Source: Hippasteria phrygiana (taxonomy: Eukaryota > Echinodermata > Asteroidea > Valvatida > Goniasteridae). From it: DNA of 64,000 nucleotides. The stretch is taken from NCBI GenBank assembly GCA_037893225.1, contig JAZGUH010000116.1, positions 3,162,001-3,226,000 of the forward strand. Reading direction: 5' to 3'. How positions within the stretch are numbered: position 1 is the stretch's first letter; each line of letters opens with the position of its first letter. The position numbers and the translations under genes are program-made. The notes beneath the pieces are model-generated. The model was not told where the DNA came from. It ran no database searches and saw only the letters and a list, made by a program, of their open reading frames with translations. This document shows positions 11,601 through 25,012 of the stretch, in pieces.

Positions 11601-12621
11601 CTTCCTGTGAACTCTGTGTGCGTTCTTCCGTTTACTGCATTGTGACTGCTTAACGTTTGCCACATTTTCAGATGAACGCCCCTCCTTTCCCTGTTCATAA
11701 TTGAATGGGATATTGACCAAATCCAGCAATTTGCACACGTATGGGTAGCTTAGATCTAGCGCAACAATTTGAGACCATGGCCAGCTTCACAGCGTTATAA
11801 CTCTTCGAGAAAATTCAAACCTCGCAACAAATTTCTTCCCGTGATCTCTGTGTGCGTTCTCCCGTTTACTGCATTGTGGCTGCTTAACGTTTGCCAAATT
11901 TTCAGATGAACGCCCCTCCTTTCCCTGTTCATAATTGAATGGGATATTGACCAAATCCAGTAATTTCCACACGTATGGGTAGCTTAGATATAGCGCAACA
12001 ATTTCAGACCATCGCCAGCTTCACAGCGTTAGAACTCTTCGAGAAAATTCAAACCTCGCAACAAATTTCTTCCTGTGAACTCTGTGTGCGTTCTTCCGTT
12101 TACTGTATTGTAACTGTTTAACGTTTGCCACATTTTCAGATGAACGCCCCTCCTTTCCCTGTTCATAATTGAATGGGATATTGACCAAATCCAGTAATTT
12201 TCACACGTATGGGTAGCTTAGATATAGCGCAACAATTTCAGACCATCACCAGCTTCACAGCGTTAGAACTCTTCGAGAAAATTCAAACCTCGCAACAAAT
12301 TTCTTCCTGTGAACTCTGTGTGCGTTCTTCCGATTCTGTATTGTGACTGCTTAACGTTTGCCATATTTTCAGATGAACGCCCCTCCTTTCCCTGTTCATC
12401 ATTGAATGGGATATTGACCAAATCCAGTAATTTTTACACTTATGGGTAGCTTAGATATAGCGCAACAATTTCAGACCATCGCCAGCTTCACAGCGTTAGA
12501 ACTCTTCGAGAAAATTCAAACCTCGCAACAAATGTCTTCCTGTGAACTCTGTGTGCGTTCTTCCGTTTACTGTATTGTAACTGTTTAACGTTTGCCACAT
12601 TTTCAGATGAACGCCCCTCCT
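8648..12621 (+). repeat. 17-mer HOR, copy 2 (3,974 bp)
   Basis: Same 17 types in the same order as 4674-8647. I found no base difference between the two copies by eye, which implies very recent duplication or strong homogenisation. A third copy begins at 12622 but leaves the pattern in its third monomer. Confidence 0.93.
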
Positions 12622-13790
12622 TTCCCTGTTCATAATTGATTGGGATATTGACCAAATCCAGTAATTTTCACACGTATGGGTAGCTTAGATATAGCGCAAC
12701 AATTTCAGACCATCGCCAGCTTCACAGCGTTACAACTCTTCGAGAAAATTCAAACCTCGCAACAAATTTCTTCCTGTGAACTCTGTGTGCGTTCTTCCGT
12801 TTACTGCATTGTGACTGCTTAACGTTTGCCACATTTTCAGATGAACGCCCCTCCTTTCCCTGTTCATAATTGAATGGGATATTGACCAAATCCAGCAATT
12901 TGCACACGTATGGGTAGCTTAGATCTAGCGCAACAATTTGAGACCATGGCCAGCTTCACAGCGTTATAACTCTTCGAGAAAATTCAAACCTCGCGACAAA
13001 TTTCTTCCCGTGAACTCTGTGTGCGTTCTCCCGTTTACTGCATTGTGGCTGCTTAACGTTTGCCAAATTTTCAGATGAACGCCCCTCCTTTCCCTGTTCA
13101 TAATTGAATGGTATATTGACCAAATCCAGTAATTTTTACACGTATGGGTAGCTCAGATATAGCGCAACAATTTCAGACCATCACCAGCTTCACAGCGTTA
13201 GAACTCTTCGAGAAAATTCAAACCTCGCAACAAATTTCTTCCTGTGAACTCTGTGTGCGTTCTTCCGATTCTGTATTGTGACTGCTTAACGTTTGCCATA
13301 TTTTCAGATGAACGCCCCTCCTTTCCCTGTTCATCATTGAATGGGATATTGACCAAATCCAGTAATTTTTACACTTATGGGTAGCTTAGATATAGCGCAA
13401 CAATTTCAGACCATCGCCAGCTTCACAGCGTTAGAACTCTTCGAGAAAATTCAAACCTCGCAACAAATGTCTTCCTGTGAACTCTGTGTGCGTTCTTCCG
13501 TTTACTGTATTGTAACTGTTTAACGTTTGCCACATTTTCAGATGAACGCCCCTCCTTTCCCTGTTCATAATTGAATGGGATATTGACCAAATCCAGTAAT
13601 TTTCACACGTATGGGTAGCTTAGATATAGCGCAACAATTTCAGACCATCGCCAGCTTCACAGCGTTAGAACTCTTCGAGAAAATTCAAACCTCGCAACAA
13701 ATTTCTTCCTGTGAACTCTGTGTGCGTTCTTCCGTTTACTGTATTGTAACTGTTTAACGTTTGCCACATTTTCAGATGAACGCCCCTCCT
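12622..13790 (+). repeat. Transition block E-L2-hybrid-I-J2
   Basis: A third 17-mer starts here and is interrupted at 13090, where a G-type beginning joins a GATTCTG ending. It then continues with I and a J2 that has TGTGTGCG in place of the J-type TGTGGGCG. L2 carries a private A-to-G at 12995. Confidence 0.85.
13090..13322 (+). repeat. Hybrid monomer G/(H or M)
   Basis: It has the G markers AATGGTATAT, GCTCAGAT and CATCACC, then the 233-bp class markers GATTCTG and CCATATTTTC. The exchange lies between offsets about 95 and 174, across the conserved core. It removes one or more monomers relative to the 17-mer. Confidence 0.8.
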
Positions 13791-15427
13791 TTCCCTGTTC
13801 ATAATTGAATGGGATATTGACCAAATCCAGCAACTTTCACACGTATGGGTAGCTTAGATCTAGCGCAACAATTTGAGACCATCGCCAGCTTCACAGCGTT
13901 AGAACTCTTCGAGAAAATTCAAACCTCGCAACAAATTTCTTCCTGTGAACTCTGTGTGCGTTCTTCCGTTTACTGCATTGTGACTGCTTAACGTTTACCA
14001 CATTTTCAGATGAACACCCCTCCTTTCCCTGTTCATAATTGAATGGGATATTGACCAAATCCAGTAATTTCCACACGTATGGGTAGCTTAGATATAGCGC
14101 AACAATTTCAGACCATCGCCAGCTTCACAGCGTTAGAACTCTTCGAGAAAATTCAAACCTCGCAACAAATTTCTTCCTGTGAACTCTGTGTGCGTTCTTC
14201 CGTTTACTGTATTGTAACTGTTTAACGTTTGCCACATTTTCAGATGAACGCCCCTCCTTTCCCTGTTCATAATTGAATGGGATATTTACCAAATCCAGTA
14301 ATTTTCACACGTACGGGTAGCTTAGATATAGCGCAACAATTTCAGACCATCGCCAGCTTCACAGCGTTAGAACTCTTCGAGAAAATTCAAACCTCGCAAC
14401 AAATTTCTTCCTGTGAACTCTGTGTGCGTTCTTCCGATTCTGTATTGTGACTGCTTAACGTTTGCCATATTTTCAGATGAACGCCCCTCCTTTCCCTGTT
14501 CATAATTGAATGGGATATTGACCAAATCCAGCAACTTTCACACGTATGGGTAGCTTAGATCTAGCGCAACAATTTCAGACCATCGCCAGCTTCACAGCGT
14601 TAGAACTCTTCGAGAAAATTCAAACCTCGCAACAAATTTCTTCCTGTGAACTCTGTGTGCGTTCTTCCGTTTACTGCATTGTGACTGCTTAACGTTTGCC
14701 ACATTTTCAGATGAACGCCCCTCCTTTCCCTGTTCATAATTGAATGGGATATTGACCAAATCCAGCAATTTGCACACGTATGGGTAGCTTAGATCTAGCG
14801 CAACAATTTGAGACCATGGCCAGCTTCACAGCGTTATAACTCTTCGAGAAAATTCAAACCTCGCAACAAATTTCTTCCCGTGATCTCTGTGTGCGTTCTC
14901 CCGTTTACTGCATTGTGGCTGCTTAACGTTTGCCAAATTTTCAGATGAACGCCCCTCCTTTCCCTGTTCATAATTGAATGGGATATTGACCAAATCCAGT
15001 AATTTCCACACGTATGGGTAGCTTAGATATAGCGCAACAATTTCAGACCATCGCCAGCTTCACAGCGTTAGAACTCTTCGAGAAAATTCAAACCTCGCAA
15101 CAAATTTCTTCCTGTGAACTCTGTGTGCGTTCTTCCGTTTACTGTATTGTAACTGTTTAACGTTTGCCACATTTTCAGATGAACGCCCCTCCTTTCCCTG
15201 TTCATAATTGAATGGGATATTGACCAAATCCAGTAATTTTCACACGTATGGGTAGCTTAGATATAGCGCAACAATTTCAGACCATCGCCAGCTTCACAGC
15301 GTTAGAACTCTTCGAGAAAATTCAAACCTCGCAACAAATTTCTTCCTGTGAACTCTGTGTGCGTTCTTCCGTTTACTGTATTGTAACTGTTTAACGTTTG
15401 CCACATTTTCAGATGAACGCCCCTCCT

Positions 15428-17063
15428 TTCCCTGTTCATCATTGGATGGGATATTGACCAAATCCAGTAATTTTCACACGTATGGGTAGCTTAGATATAG
15501 CGCAACAATTTCAGACCATCGCCAGCTTCACAGCGTTAGAACTCTTCGAGAAAATTCAAACCTCGCAACAAATTTCTTCCTGTGAACTCTGTGTGCGTTC
15601 TTCCGATTCTGTATTGTGACTGCTTAACGTTTGCCATATTTTCAGATGAACGCCCCTCCTTTCCCTGTTCATCATTGAATGGGATATTGACCAAATCCAG
15701 TAATTTTTACACTTATGGGTAGCTTAGATATAGCGCAACAATTTCAGACTATCGCCAGCTTCACAGCGTTAGAACTCTTCGAGAAAATTCAAACCTCGCA
15801 ACAAATTTCTTCCTGTGAACTCTGTGTGCGTTCTTCCGTTTACTGTATTGTAACTGTTTAACGTTTGCCACATTTTCAGATGAACGCCCCTCCTTTCCCT
15901 GTTCATAATTGAATGGGATATTGACCAAATCCAGTAATTTTCACACGTATGGGTAGCTTAGATATAGCGCAACAATTTCAGACCATCGCCAGCTTCACAG
16001 CGTTAGAACTCTTCGAGAAAATTCAAACCTCGCAACAAATTTCTTCCTGTGAACTCTGTGTGCGTTCTTCCGTTTACTGCATTGTGACTGCTTAACGTTT
16101 GCCACATTTTCAGATGAACGCCCCTCCTTTCCCTGTTCATAATTGAATGGGATATTGACCAAATCCAGCAATTTGCACACGTATGGGTAGCTTAGATCTA
16201 GCGCAACAATTTGAGACCATGGCCAGCTTCACAGCGTTATAACTCTTCGAGAAAATTCAAACCTCGCAACAAATTTCTTCCCGTGATCTCTGTGTGCGTT
16301 CTCCCGTTTACTGCATTGTGGCTGCTTAACGTTTGCCAAATTTTCAGATGAACGCCCCTCCTTTCCCTGTTCATAATTGAATGGGATATTGACCAAATCC
16401 AGTAATTTCCACACGTATGGGTAGCTTAGATATAGCGCAACAATTTCAGACCATCGCCAGCTTCACAGCGTTAGAACTCTTCGAGAAAATTCAAACCTCG
16501 CAACAAATTTCTTCCTGTGAACTCTGTGTGCGTTCTTCCGTTTACTGTATTGTAACTGTTTAACGTTTGCCACATTTTCAGATGAACGCCCCTCCTTTCC
16601 CTGTTCATAATTGAATGGGATATTGACCAAATCCAGTAATTTTCACACGTATGGGTAGCTTAGATATAGCGCAACAATTTCAGACCATCACCAGCTTCAC
16701 AGCGTTAGAACTCTTCGAGAAAATTCAAACCTCGCAACAAATTTCTTCCTGTGAACTCTGTGTGCGTTCTTCCGATTCTGTATTGTGACTGCTTAACGTT
16801 TGCCATATTTTCAGATGAACGCCCCTCCTTTCCCTGTTCATCATTGAATGGGATATTGACCAAATCCAGTAATTTTTACACTTATGGGTAGCTTAGATAT
16901 AGCGCAACAATTTCAGACCATCGCCAGCTTCACAGCGTTAGAACTCTTCGAGAAAATTCAAACCTCGCAACAAATGTCTTCCTGTGAACTCTGTGTGCGT
17001 TCTTCCGTTTACTGTATTGTAACTGTTTAACGTTTGCCACATTTTCAGATGAACGCCCCTCCT
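15428..17063 (+). repeat. 7-mer O-D-E2-L-A-M-I, first copy (1,636 bp)
   Basis: Seven monomers directly repeated at 17064-18699 with a shift of 1,636 bp. The O type (CATCATTGGATGG) opens both copies. The pair is nested inside the 23-mer, so it predates the 23-mer duplication. Confidence 0.9.
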
Positions 17064-18699
17064 TTCCCTGTTCATCATTGGATGGGATATTGACCAAATC
17101 CAGTAATTTTCACACGTATGGGTAGCTTAGATATAGCGCAACAATTTCAGACCATCGCCAGCTTCACAGCGTTAGAACTCTTCGAGAAAATTCAAACCTC
17201 GCAACAAATTTCTTCCTGTGAACTCTGTGTGCGTTCTTCCGATTCTGTATTGTGACTGCTTAACGTTTGCCATATTTTCAGATGAACGCCCCTCCTTTCC
17301 CTGTTCATCATTGAATGGGATATTGACCAAATCCAGTAATTTTTACACTTATGGGTAGCTTAGATATAGCGCAACAATTTCAGACTATCGCCAGCTTCAC
17401 AGCGTTAGAACTCTTCGAGAAAATTCAAACCTCGCAACAAATTTCTTCCTGTGAACTCTGTGTGCGTTCTTCCGTTTACTGTATTGTAACTGTTTAACGT
17501 TTGCCACATTTTCAGATGAACGCCCCTCCTTTCCCTGTTCATAATTGAATGGGATATTGACCAAATCCAGTAATTTTCACACGTATGGGTAGCTTAGATA
17601 TAGCGCAACAATTTCAGACCATCGCCAGCTTCACAGCGTTAGAACTCTTCGAGAAAATTCAAACCTCGCAACAAATTTCTTCCTGTGAACTCTGTGTGCG
17701 TTCTTCCGTTTACTGCATTGTGACTGCTTAACGTTTGCCACATTTTCAGATGAACGCCCCTCCTTTCCCTGTTCATAATTGAATGGGATATTGACCAAAT
17801 CCAGCAATTTGCACACGTATGGGTAGCTTAGATCTAGCGCAACAATTTGAGACCATGGCCAGCTTCACAGCGTTATAACTCTTCGAGAAAATTCAAACCT
17901 CGCAACAAATTTCTTCCCGTGATCTCTGTGTGCGTTCTCCCGTTTACTGCATTGTGGCTGCTTAACGTTTGCCAAATTTTCAGATGAACGCCCCTCCTTT
18001 CCCTGTTCATAATTGAATGGGATATTGACCAAATCCAGTAATTTCCACACGTATGGGTAGCTTAGATATAGCGCAACAATTTCAGACCATCGCCAGCTTC
18101 ACAGCGTTAGAACTCTTCGAGAAAATTCAAACCTCGCAACAAATTTCTTCCTGTGAACTCTGTGTGCGTTCTTCCGTTTACTGTATTGTAACTGTTTAAC
18201 GTTTGCCACATTTTCAGATGAACGCCCCTCCTTTCCCTGTTCATAATTGAATGGGATATTGACCAAATCCAGTAATTTTCACACGTATGGGTAGCTTAGA
18301 TATAGCGCAACAATTTCAGACCATCACCAGCTTCACAGCGTTAGAACTCTTCGAGAAAATTCAAACCTCGCAACAAATTTCTTCCTGTGAACTCTGTGTG
18401 CGTTCTTCCGATTCTGTATTGTGACTGCTTAACGTTTGCCATATTTTCAGATGAACGCCCCTCCTTTCCCTGTTCATCATTGAATGGGATATTGACCAAA
18501 TCCAGTAATTTTTACACTTATGGGTAGCTTAGATATAGCGCAACAATTTCAGACCATCGCCAGCTTCACAGCGTTAGAACTCTTCGAGAAAATTCAAACC
18601 TCGCAACAAATGTCTTCCTGTGAACTCTGTGTGCGTTCTTCCGTTTACTGTATTGTAACTGTTTAACGTTTGCCACATTTTCAGATGAACGCCCCTCCT
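17064..18699 (+). repeat. 7-mer O-D-E2-L-A-M-I, second copy
   Basis: Direct tandem copy of 15428-17063. The pair recurs at 20805-22440 and 22441-24076 inside the second 23-mer. Confidence 0.9.
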
Positions 18700-19167
18700 T
18701 TCCCTGTTCATAATTGATTGGGATATTGACCAAATCCAGTAATTTTCACACGTATGGGTAGCTTAGATATAGCGCAACAATTTCAGACCATCGCCAGCTT
18801 CACAGCGTTACAACTCTTCGAGAAAATTCAAACCTCGCAACAAATTTCTTCCTGTGAACTCTGTGTGCGTTCTTCCGTTTACTGCATTGTGACTGCTTAA
18901 CGTTTGCCACATTTTCAGATGAACGCCCCTCCTTTCCCTGTTCATAATTGAATGGGATATTGACCAAATCCAGCAATTTGCACACGTATGGGTAGCTTAG
19001 ATCTAGCGCAACAATTTGAGACCATGGCCAGCTTCACAGCGTTATAACTCTTCGAGAAAATTCAAACCTCGCAACAAATTTCTTCCCGTGAACTCTGTGT
19101 GCGTTCTCCCGTTTACTGCATTGTGGCTGCTTAACGTTTGCCAAATTTTCAGATGAACGCCCCTCCT

Positions 19168-19401
19168 TTCCCTGTTCATAATTGAATGGTATATTTACCA
19201 AATCCAGTAATTTTTACACGTATGGGTAGCTCAGATATAGCGCAACAATTTCAGACCATCACCAGCTTCACAGCGTTAGAACTCTTCGAGAAAATTCAAA
19301 CCTCGCAACAAATTTCTTCCTGTGAACTCTGTGTGCGTTCTTCCGTTTACTGCATTGTGACTGCTTAACGTTTACCACATTTTCAGATGAACACCCCTCC
19401 T
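19168..19401 (+). repeat. Hybrid monomer G/K, junction of the 23-mer duplication
   Basis: It starts with G markers (AATGGTATAT, GCTCAGAT, CATCACC) and ends with K markers (GTTTACCACA, GAACACCCCTCC). It replaces the K that opens the first 23-mer copy. It is the only G-like monomer with TTTACC in place of TTGACC, which removes the in-frame TGA and opens a 60-codon plus-strand frame. The exchange lies between offsets about 95 and 205. Confidence 0.85.
19186..19368 (+). other. Plus-strand 60-codon open frame, judged non-coding (example)
   Basis: In most monomers ATGGGATATTGA stops after three codons. Where TTGACC becomes TTTACC or TAAACC and the 3' end is not the GATTCTG form, the frame runs 60 codons to a TAA in the same monomer. 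Other examples start at 35554, 36957, 38826, 51446, 52849, 54018, 55421, 60796 and 62199. The product resembles nothing I know, and the opening depends on a single base. Likely non-coding. Confidence 0.8.
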
Positions 19402-22400
19402 TTCCCTGTTCATAATTGAATGGGATATTGACCAAATCCAGTAATTTCCACACGTATGGGTAGCTTAGATATAGCGCAACAATTTCAGACCATCGCCAGC
19501 TTCACAGCGTTAGAACTCTTCGAGAAAATTCAAACCTCGCAACAAATTTCTTCCTGTGAACTCTGTGTGCGTTCTTCCGTTTACTGTATTGTAACTGTTT
19601 AACGTTTGCCACATTTTCAGATGAACGCCCCTCCTTTCCCTGTTCATAATTGAATGGGATATTTACCAAATCCAGTAATTTTCACACGTACGGGTAGCTT
19701 AGATATAGCGCAACAATTTCAGACCATCGCCAGCTTCACAGCGTTAGAACTCTTCGAGAAAATTCAAACCTCGCAACAAATTTCTTCCTGTGAACTCTGT
19801 GTGCGTTCTTCCGATTCTGTATTGTGACTGCTTAACGTTTGCCATATTTTCAGATGAACGCCCCTCCTTTCCCTGTTCATAATTGAATGGGATATTGACC
19901 AAATCCAGCAACTTTCACACGTATGGGTAGCTTAGATCTAGCGCAACAATTTCAGACCATCGCCAGCTTCACAGCGTTAGAACTCTTCGAGAAAATTCAA
20001 ACCTCGCAACAAATTTCTTCCTGTGAACTCTGTGTGCGTTCTTCCGTTTACTGCATTGTGACTGCTTAACGTTTGCCACATTTTCAGATGAACGCCCCTC
20101 CTTTCCCTGTTCATAATTGAATGGGATATTGACCAAATCCAGCAATTTGCACACGTATGGGTAGCTTAGATCTAGCGCAACAATTTGAGACCATGGCCAG
20201 CTTCACAGCGTTATAACTCTTCGAGAAAATTCAAACCTCGCAACAAATTTCTTCCCGTGATCTCTGTGTGCGTTCTCCCGTTTACTGCATTGTGGCTGCT
20301 TAACGTTTGCCAAATTTTCAGATGAACGCCCCTCCTTTCCCTGTTCATAATTGAATGGGATATTGACCAAATCCAGTAATTTCCACACGTATGGGTAGCT
20401 TAGATATAGCGCAACAATTTCAGACCATCGCCAGCTTCACAGCGTTAGAACTCTTCGAGAAAATTCAAACCTCGCAACAAATTTCTTCCTGTGAACTCTG
20501 TGTGCGTTCTTCCGTTTACTGTATTGTAACTGTTTAACGTTTGCCACATTTTCAGATGAACGCCCCTCCTTTCCCTGTTCATAATTGAATGGGATATTGA
20601 CCAAATCCAGTAATTTTCACACGTATGGGTAGCTTAGATATAGCGCAACAATTTCAGACCATCGCCAGCTTCACAGCGTTAGAACTCTTCGAGAAAATTC
20701 AAACCTCGCAACAAATTTCTTCCTGTGAACTCTGTGTGCGTTCTTCCGTTTACTGTATTGTAACTGTTTAACGTTTGCCACATTTTCAGATGAACGCCCC
20801 TCCTTTCCCTGTTCATCATTGGATGGGATATTGACCAAATCCAGTAATTTTCACACGTATGGGTAGCTTAGATATAGCGCAACAATTTCAGACCCTCGCC
20901 AGCTTCACAGCGTTAGAACTCTTCGAGAAAATTCAAACCTCGCAACAAATTTCTTCCTGTGAACTCTGTGTGCGTTCTTCCGATTCTGTATTGTGACTGC
21001 TTAACGTTTGCCATATTTTCAGATGAACGCCCCTCCTTTCCCTGTTCATCATTGAATGGGATATTGACCAAATCCAGTAATTTTTACACTTATGGGTAGC
21101 TTAGATATAGCGCAACAATTTCAGACTATCGCCAGCTTCACAGCGTTAGAACTCTTCGAGAAAATTCAAACCTCGCAACAAATTTCTTCCTGTGAACTCT
21201 GTGTGCGTTCTTCCGTTTACTGTATTGTAACTGTTTAACGTTTGCCACATTTTCAGATGAACGCCCCTCCTTTCCCTGTTCATAATTGAATGGGATATTG
21301 ACCAAATCCAGTAATTTTCACACGTATGGGTAGCTTAGATATAGCGCAACAATTTCAGACCATCGCCAGCTTCACAGCGTTAGAACTCTTCGAGAAAATT
21401 CAAACCTCGCAACAAATTTCTTCCTGTGAACTCTGTGTGCGTTCTTCCGTTTACTGCATTGTGACTGCTTAACGTTTGCCACATTTTCAGATGAACGCCC
21501 CTCCTTTCCCTGTTCATAATTGAATGGGATATTGACCAAATCCAGCAATTTGCACACGTATGGGTAGCTTAGATCTAGCGCAACAATTTGAGACCATGGC
21601 CAGCTTCACAGCGTTATAACTCTTCGAGAAAATTCAAACCTCGCAACAAATTTCTTCCCGTGATCTCTGTGTGCGTTCTCCCGTTTACTGCATTGTGGCT
21701 GCTTAACGTTTGCCAAATTTTCAGATGAACGCCCCTCCTTTCCCTGTTCATAATTGAATGGGATATTGACCAAATCCAGTAATTTCCACACGTATGGGTA
21801 GCTTAGATATAGCGCAACAATTTCAGACCATCGCCAGCTTCACAGCGTTAGAACTCTTCGAGAAAATTCAAACCTCGCAACAAATTTCTTCCTGTGAACT
21901 CTGTGTGCGTTCTTCCGTTTACTGTATTGTAACTGTTTAACGTTTGCCACATTTTCAGATGAACGCCCCTCCTTTCCCTGTTCATAATTGAATGGGATAT
22001 TGACCAAATCCAGTAATTTTCACACGTATGGGTAGCTTAGATATAGCGCAACAATTTCAGACCATCACCAGCTTCACAGCGTTAGAACTCTTCGAGAAAA
22101 TTCAAACCTCGCAACAAATTTCTTCCTGTGAACTCTGTGTGCGTTCTTCCGATTCTGTATTGTGACTGCTTAACGTTTGCCATATTTTCAGATGAACGCC
22201 CCTCCTTTCCCTGTTCATCATTGAATGGGATATTGACCAAATCCAGTAATTTTTACACTTATGGGTAGCTTAGATATAGCGCAACAATTTCAGACCATCG
22301 CCAGCTTCACAGCGTTAGAACTCTTCGAGAAAATTCAAACCTCGCAACAAATGTCTTCCTGTGAACTCTGTGTGCGTTCTTCCGTTTACTGTATTGTAAC

Positions 22401-24778
22401 TGTTTAACGTTTGCCACATTTTCAGATGAACGCCCCTCCTTTCCCTGTTCATCATTGGATGGGATATTGACCAAATCCAGTAATTTTCACACGTATGGGT
22501 AGCTTAGATATAGCGCAACAATTTCAGACCATCGCCAGCTTCACAGCGTTAGAACTCTTCGAGAAAATTCAAACCTCGCAACAAATTTCTTCCTGTGAAC
22601 TCTGTGTGCGTTCTTCCGATTCTGTATTGTGACTGCTTAACGTTTGCCATATTTTCAGATGAACGCCCCTCCTTTCCCTGTTCATCATTGAATGGGATAT
22701 TGACCAAATCCAGTAATTTTTACACTTATGGGTAGCTTAGATATAGCGCAACAATTTCAGACTATCGCCAGCTTCACAGCGTTAGAACTCTTCGAGAAAA
22801 TTCAAACCTCGCAACAAATTTCTTCCTGTGAACTCTGTGTGCGTTCTTCCGTTTACTGTATTGTAACTGTTTAACGTTTGCCACATTTTCAGATGAACGC
22901 CCCTCCTTTCCCTGTTCATAATTAAATGGGATATTGACCAAATCCAGTAATTTTCACACGTATGGGTAGCTTAGATATAGCGCAACAATTTCAGACCATC
23001 GCCAGCTTCACAGCGTTAGAACTCTTCGAGAAAATTCAAACCTCGCAACAAATTTCTTCCTGTGAACTCTGTGTGCGTTCTTCCGTTTACTGCATTGTGA
23101 CTGCTTAACGTTTGCCACATTTTCAGATGAACGCCCCTCCTTTCCCTGTTCATAATTGAATGGGATATTGACCAAATCCAGCAATTTGCACACGTATGGG
23201 TAGCTTAGATCTAGCGCAACAATTTGAGACCATTGCCAGCTTCACAGCGTTATAACTCTTCGAGAAAATTCAAACCTCGCAACAAATTTCTTCCCGTGAT
23301 CTCTGTGTGCGTTCTCCCGTTTACTGCATTGTGGCTGCTTAACGTTTGCCAAATTTTCAGATGAACGCCCCTCCTTTCCCTGTTCATAATTGAATGGGAT
23401 ATTGACCAAATCCAGTAATTTCCACACGTATGGGTAGCTTAGATATAGCGCAACAATTTCAGACCATCGCCAGCTTCACAGCGTTAGAACTCTTCGAGAA
23501 AATTCAAACCTCGCAACAAATTTCTTCCTGTGAACTCTGTGTGCGTTCTTCCGTTTACTGTATTGTAACTGTTTAACGTTTGCCACATTTTCAGATGAAC
23601 GCCCCTCCTTTCCCTGTTCATAATTGAATGGGATATTGACCAAATCCAGTAATTTTCACACGTATGGGTAGCTTAGATATAGCGCAACAATTTCAGACCA
23701 TCACCAGCTTCACAGCGTTAGAACTCTTCGAGAAAATTCAAACCTCGCAACAAATTTCTTCCTGTGAACTCTGTGTGCGTTCTTCCGATTCTGTATTGTG
23801 ACTGCTTAACGTTTGCCATATTTTCAGATGAACGCCCCTCCTTTCCCTGTTCATCATTGAATGGGATATTGACCAAATCCAGTAATTTTTACACTTATGG
23901 GTAGCTTAGATATAGCGCAACAATTTCAGACCATCGCCAGCTTCACAGCGTTAGAACTCTTCGAGAAAATTCAAACCTCGCAACAAATGTCTTCCTGTGA
24001 ACTCTGTGTGCGTTCTTCCGTTTACTGTATTGTAACTGTTTAACGTTTGCCACATTTTCAGATGAACGCCCCTCCTTTCCCTGTTCATAATTGATTGGGA
24101 TATTGACCAAATCCAGTAATTTTCACACGTATGGGTAGCTTAGATATAGCGCAACAATTTCAGACCATCGCCAGCTTCACAGCGTTACAACTCTTCGAGA
24201 AAATTCAAACCTCGCAACAAATTTCTTCCTGTGAACTCTGTGTGCGTTCTTCCGTTTACTGCATTGTGACTGCTTAACGTTTGCCACATTTTCAGATGAA
24301 CGCCCCTCCTTTCCCTGTTCATAATTGAATGGGATATTGACCAAATCCAGCAATTTGCACACGTATGGGTAGCTTAGATCTAGCGCAACAATTTGAGACC
24401 ATGGCCAGCTTCACAGCGTTATAACTCTTCGAGAAAATTCAAACCTCGCAACAAATTTCTTCCCGTGAACTCTGTGTGCGTTCTCCCGTTTACTGCATTG
24501 TGGCTGCTTAACGTTTGCCAAATTTTCAGATGAACGCCCCTCCTTTCCCTGTTCATAATTGAATGGTATATTGACCAAATCCAGTAATTTTTACACGTAT
24601 GGGTAGCTCAGATATAGCGCAACAATTTCAGACCATCACCAGCTTCACAGCGTTAGAACTCTTCGAGAAAATTCAAACCTCGCAACAAATTTCTTCCTGT
24701 GAACTCTGTGTGCGTTCTTCCGTTTACTGCATTGTGACTGCTTAACGTTTGCCACATTTTCAGATGAACACCCCTGCT

Positions 24779-25012
24779 TTCCCTGTTCATAATTGAATGG
24801 GATATTGACCAAATCCAGCAATTTTTACACTTATGGGTAGCTTAGATATAGCGCAACAATTTCAGACCATCGCCAGCTTCACAGCGTTAGAACTCTTCGA
24901 GAAAATTCAAACCTCGCAACAAATGTCTTCCTGTGAACTCTGTGTGCGTTCTTCCGTTTACTGTATTGTAACTGTTTAACGTTTGCCACATTTTCAGATG
25001 AACGCCCCTCCT
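24779..25012 (+). repeat. Hybrid monomer H/I
   Basis: It begins like H (CAGCAATTTT) and switches to I (TTACACTTAT, CAAATGTC) within about the first 50 bp. The same hybrid is at 29223-29456, so it arose before the 19-mer duplication. Confidence 0.8.

Larger units (their letters stand above)
13791..19167 (+). repeat. 23-mer HOR, copy 1 (5,377 bp)
   Basis: The order is K-A-B-C2-L-A-J2, then O-D-E2-L-A-M-I twice, then E-L2. Five 233-bp members give 23x234 minus 5. C2 (14492) joins a C-type start to an E2-type end. Confidence 0.9.
19168..24544 (+). repeat. 23-mer HOR, copy 2 (5,377 bp)
   Basis: Same order as 13791-19167 from its second monomer on. The first monomer is a G/K hybrid. Private changes are at 20895 (A to C), 22924 (G to A) and 23234 (G to T, removing an NcoI site from an L monomer). 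Confidence 0.9.

Noticed and set aside
4674..12621. Identical 17-mers as proven assembly artefact
   Set aside because: Identity alone cannot separate a recent duplication from misassembly, so it is listed as a finding to check.
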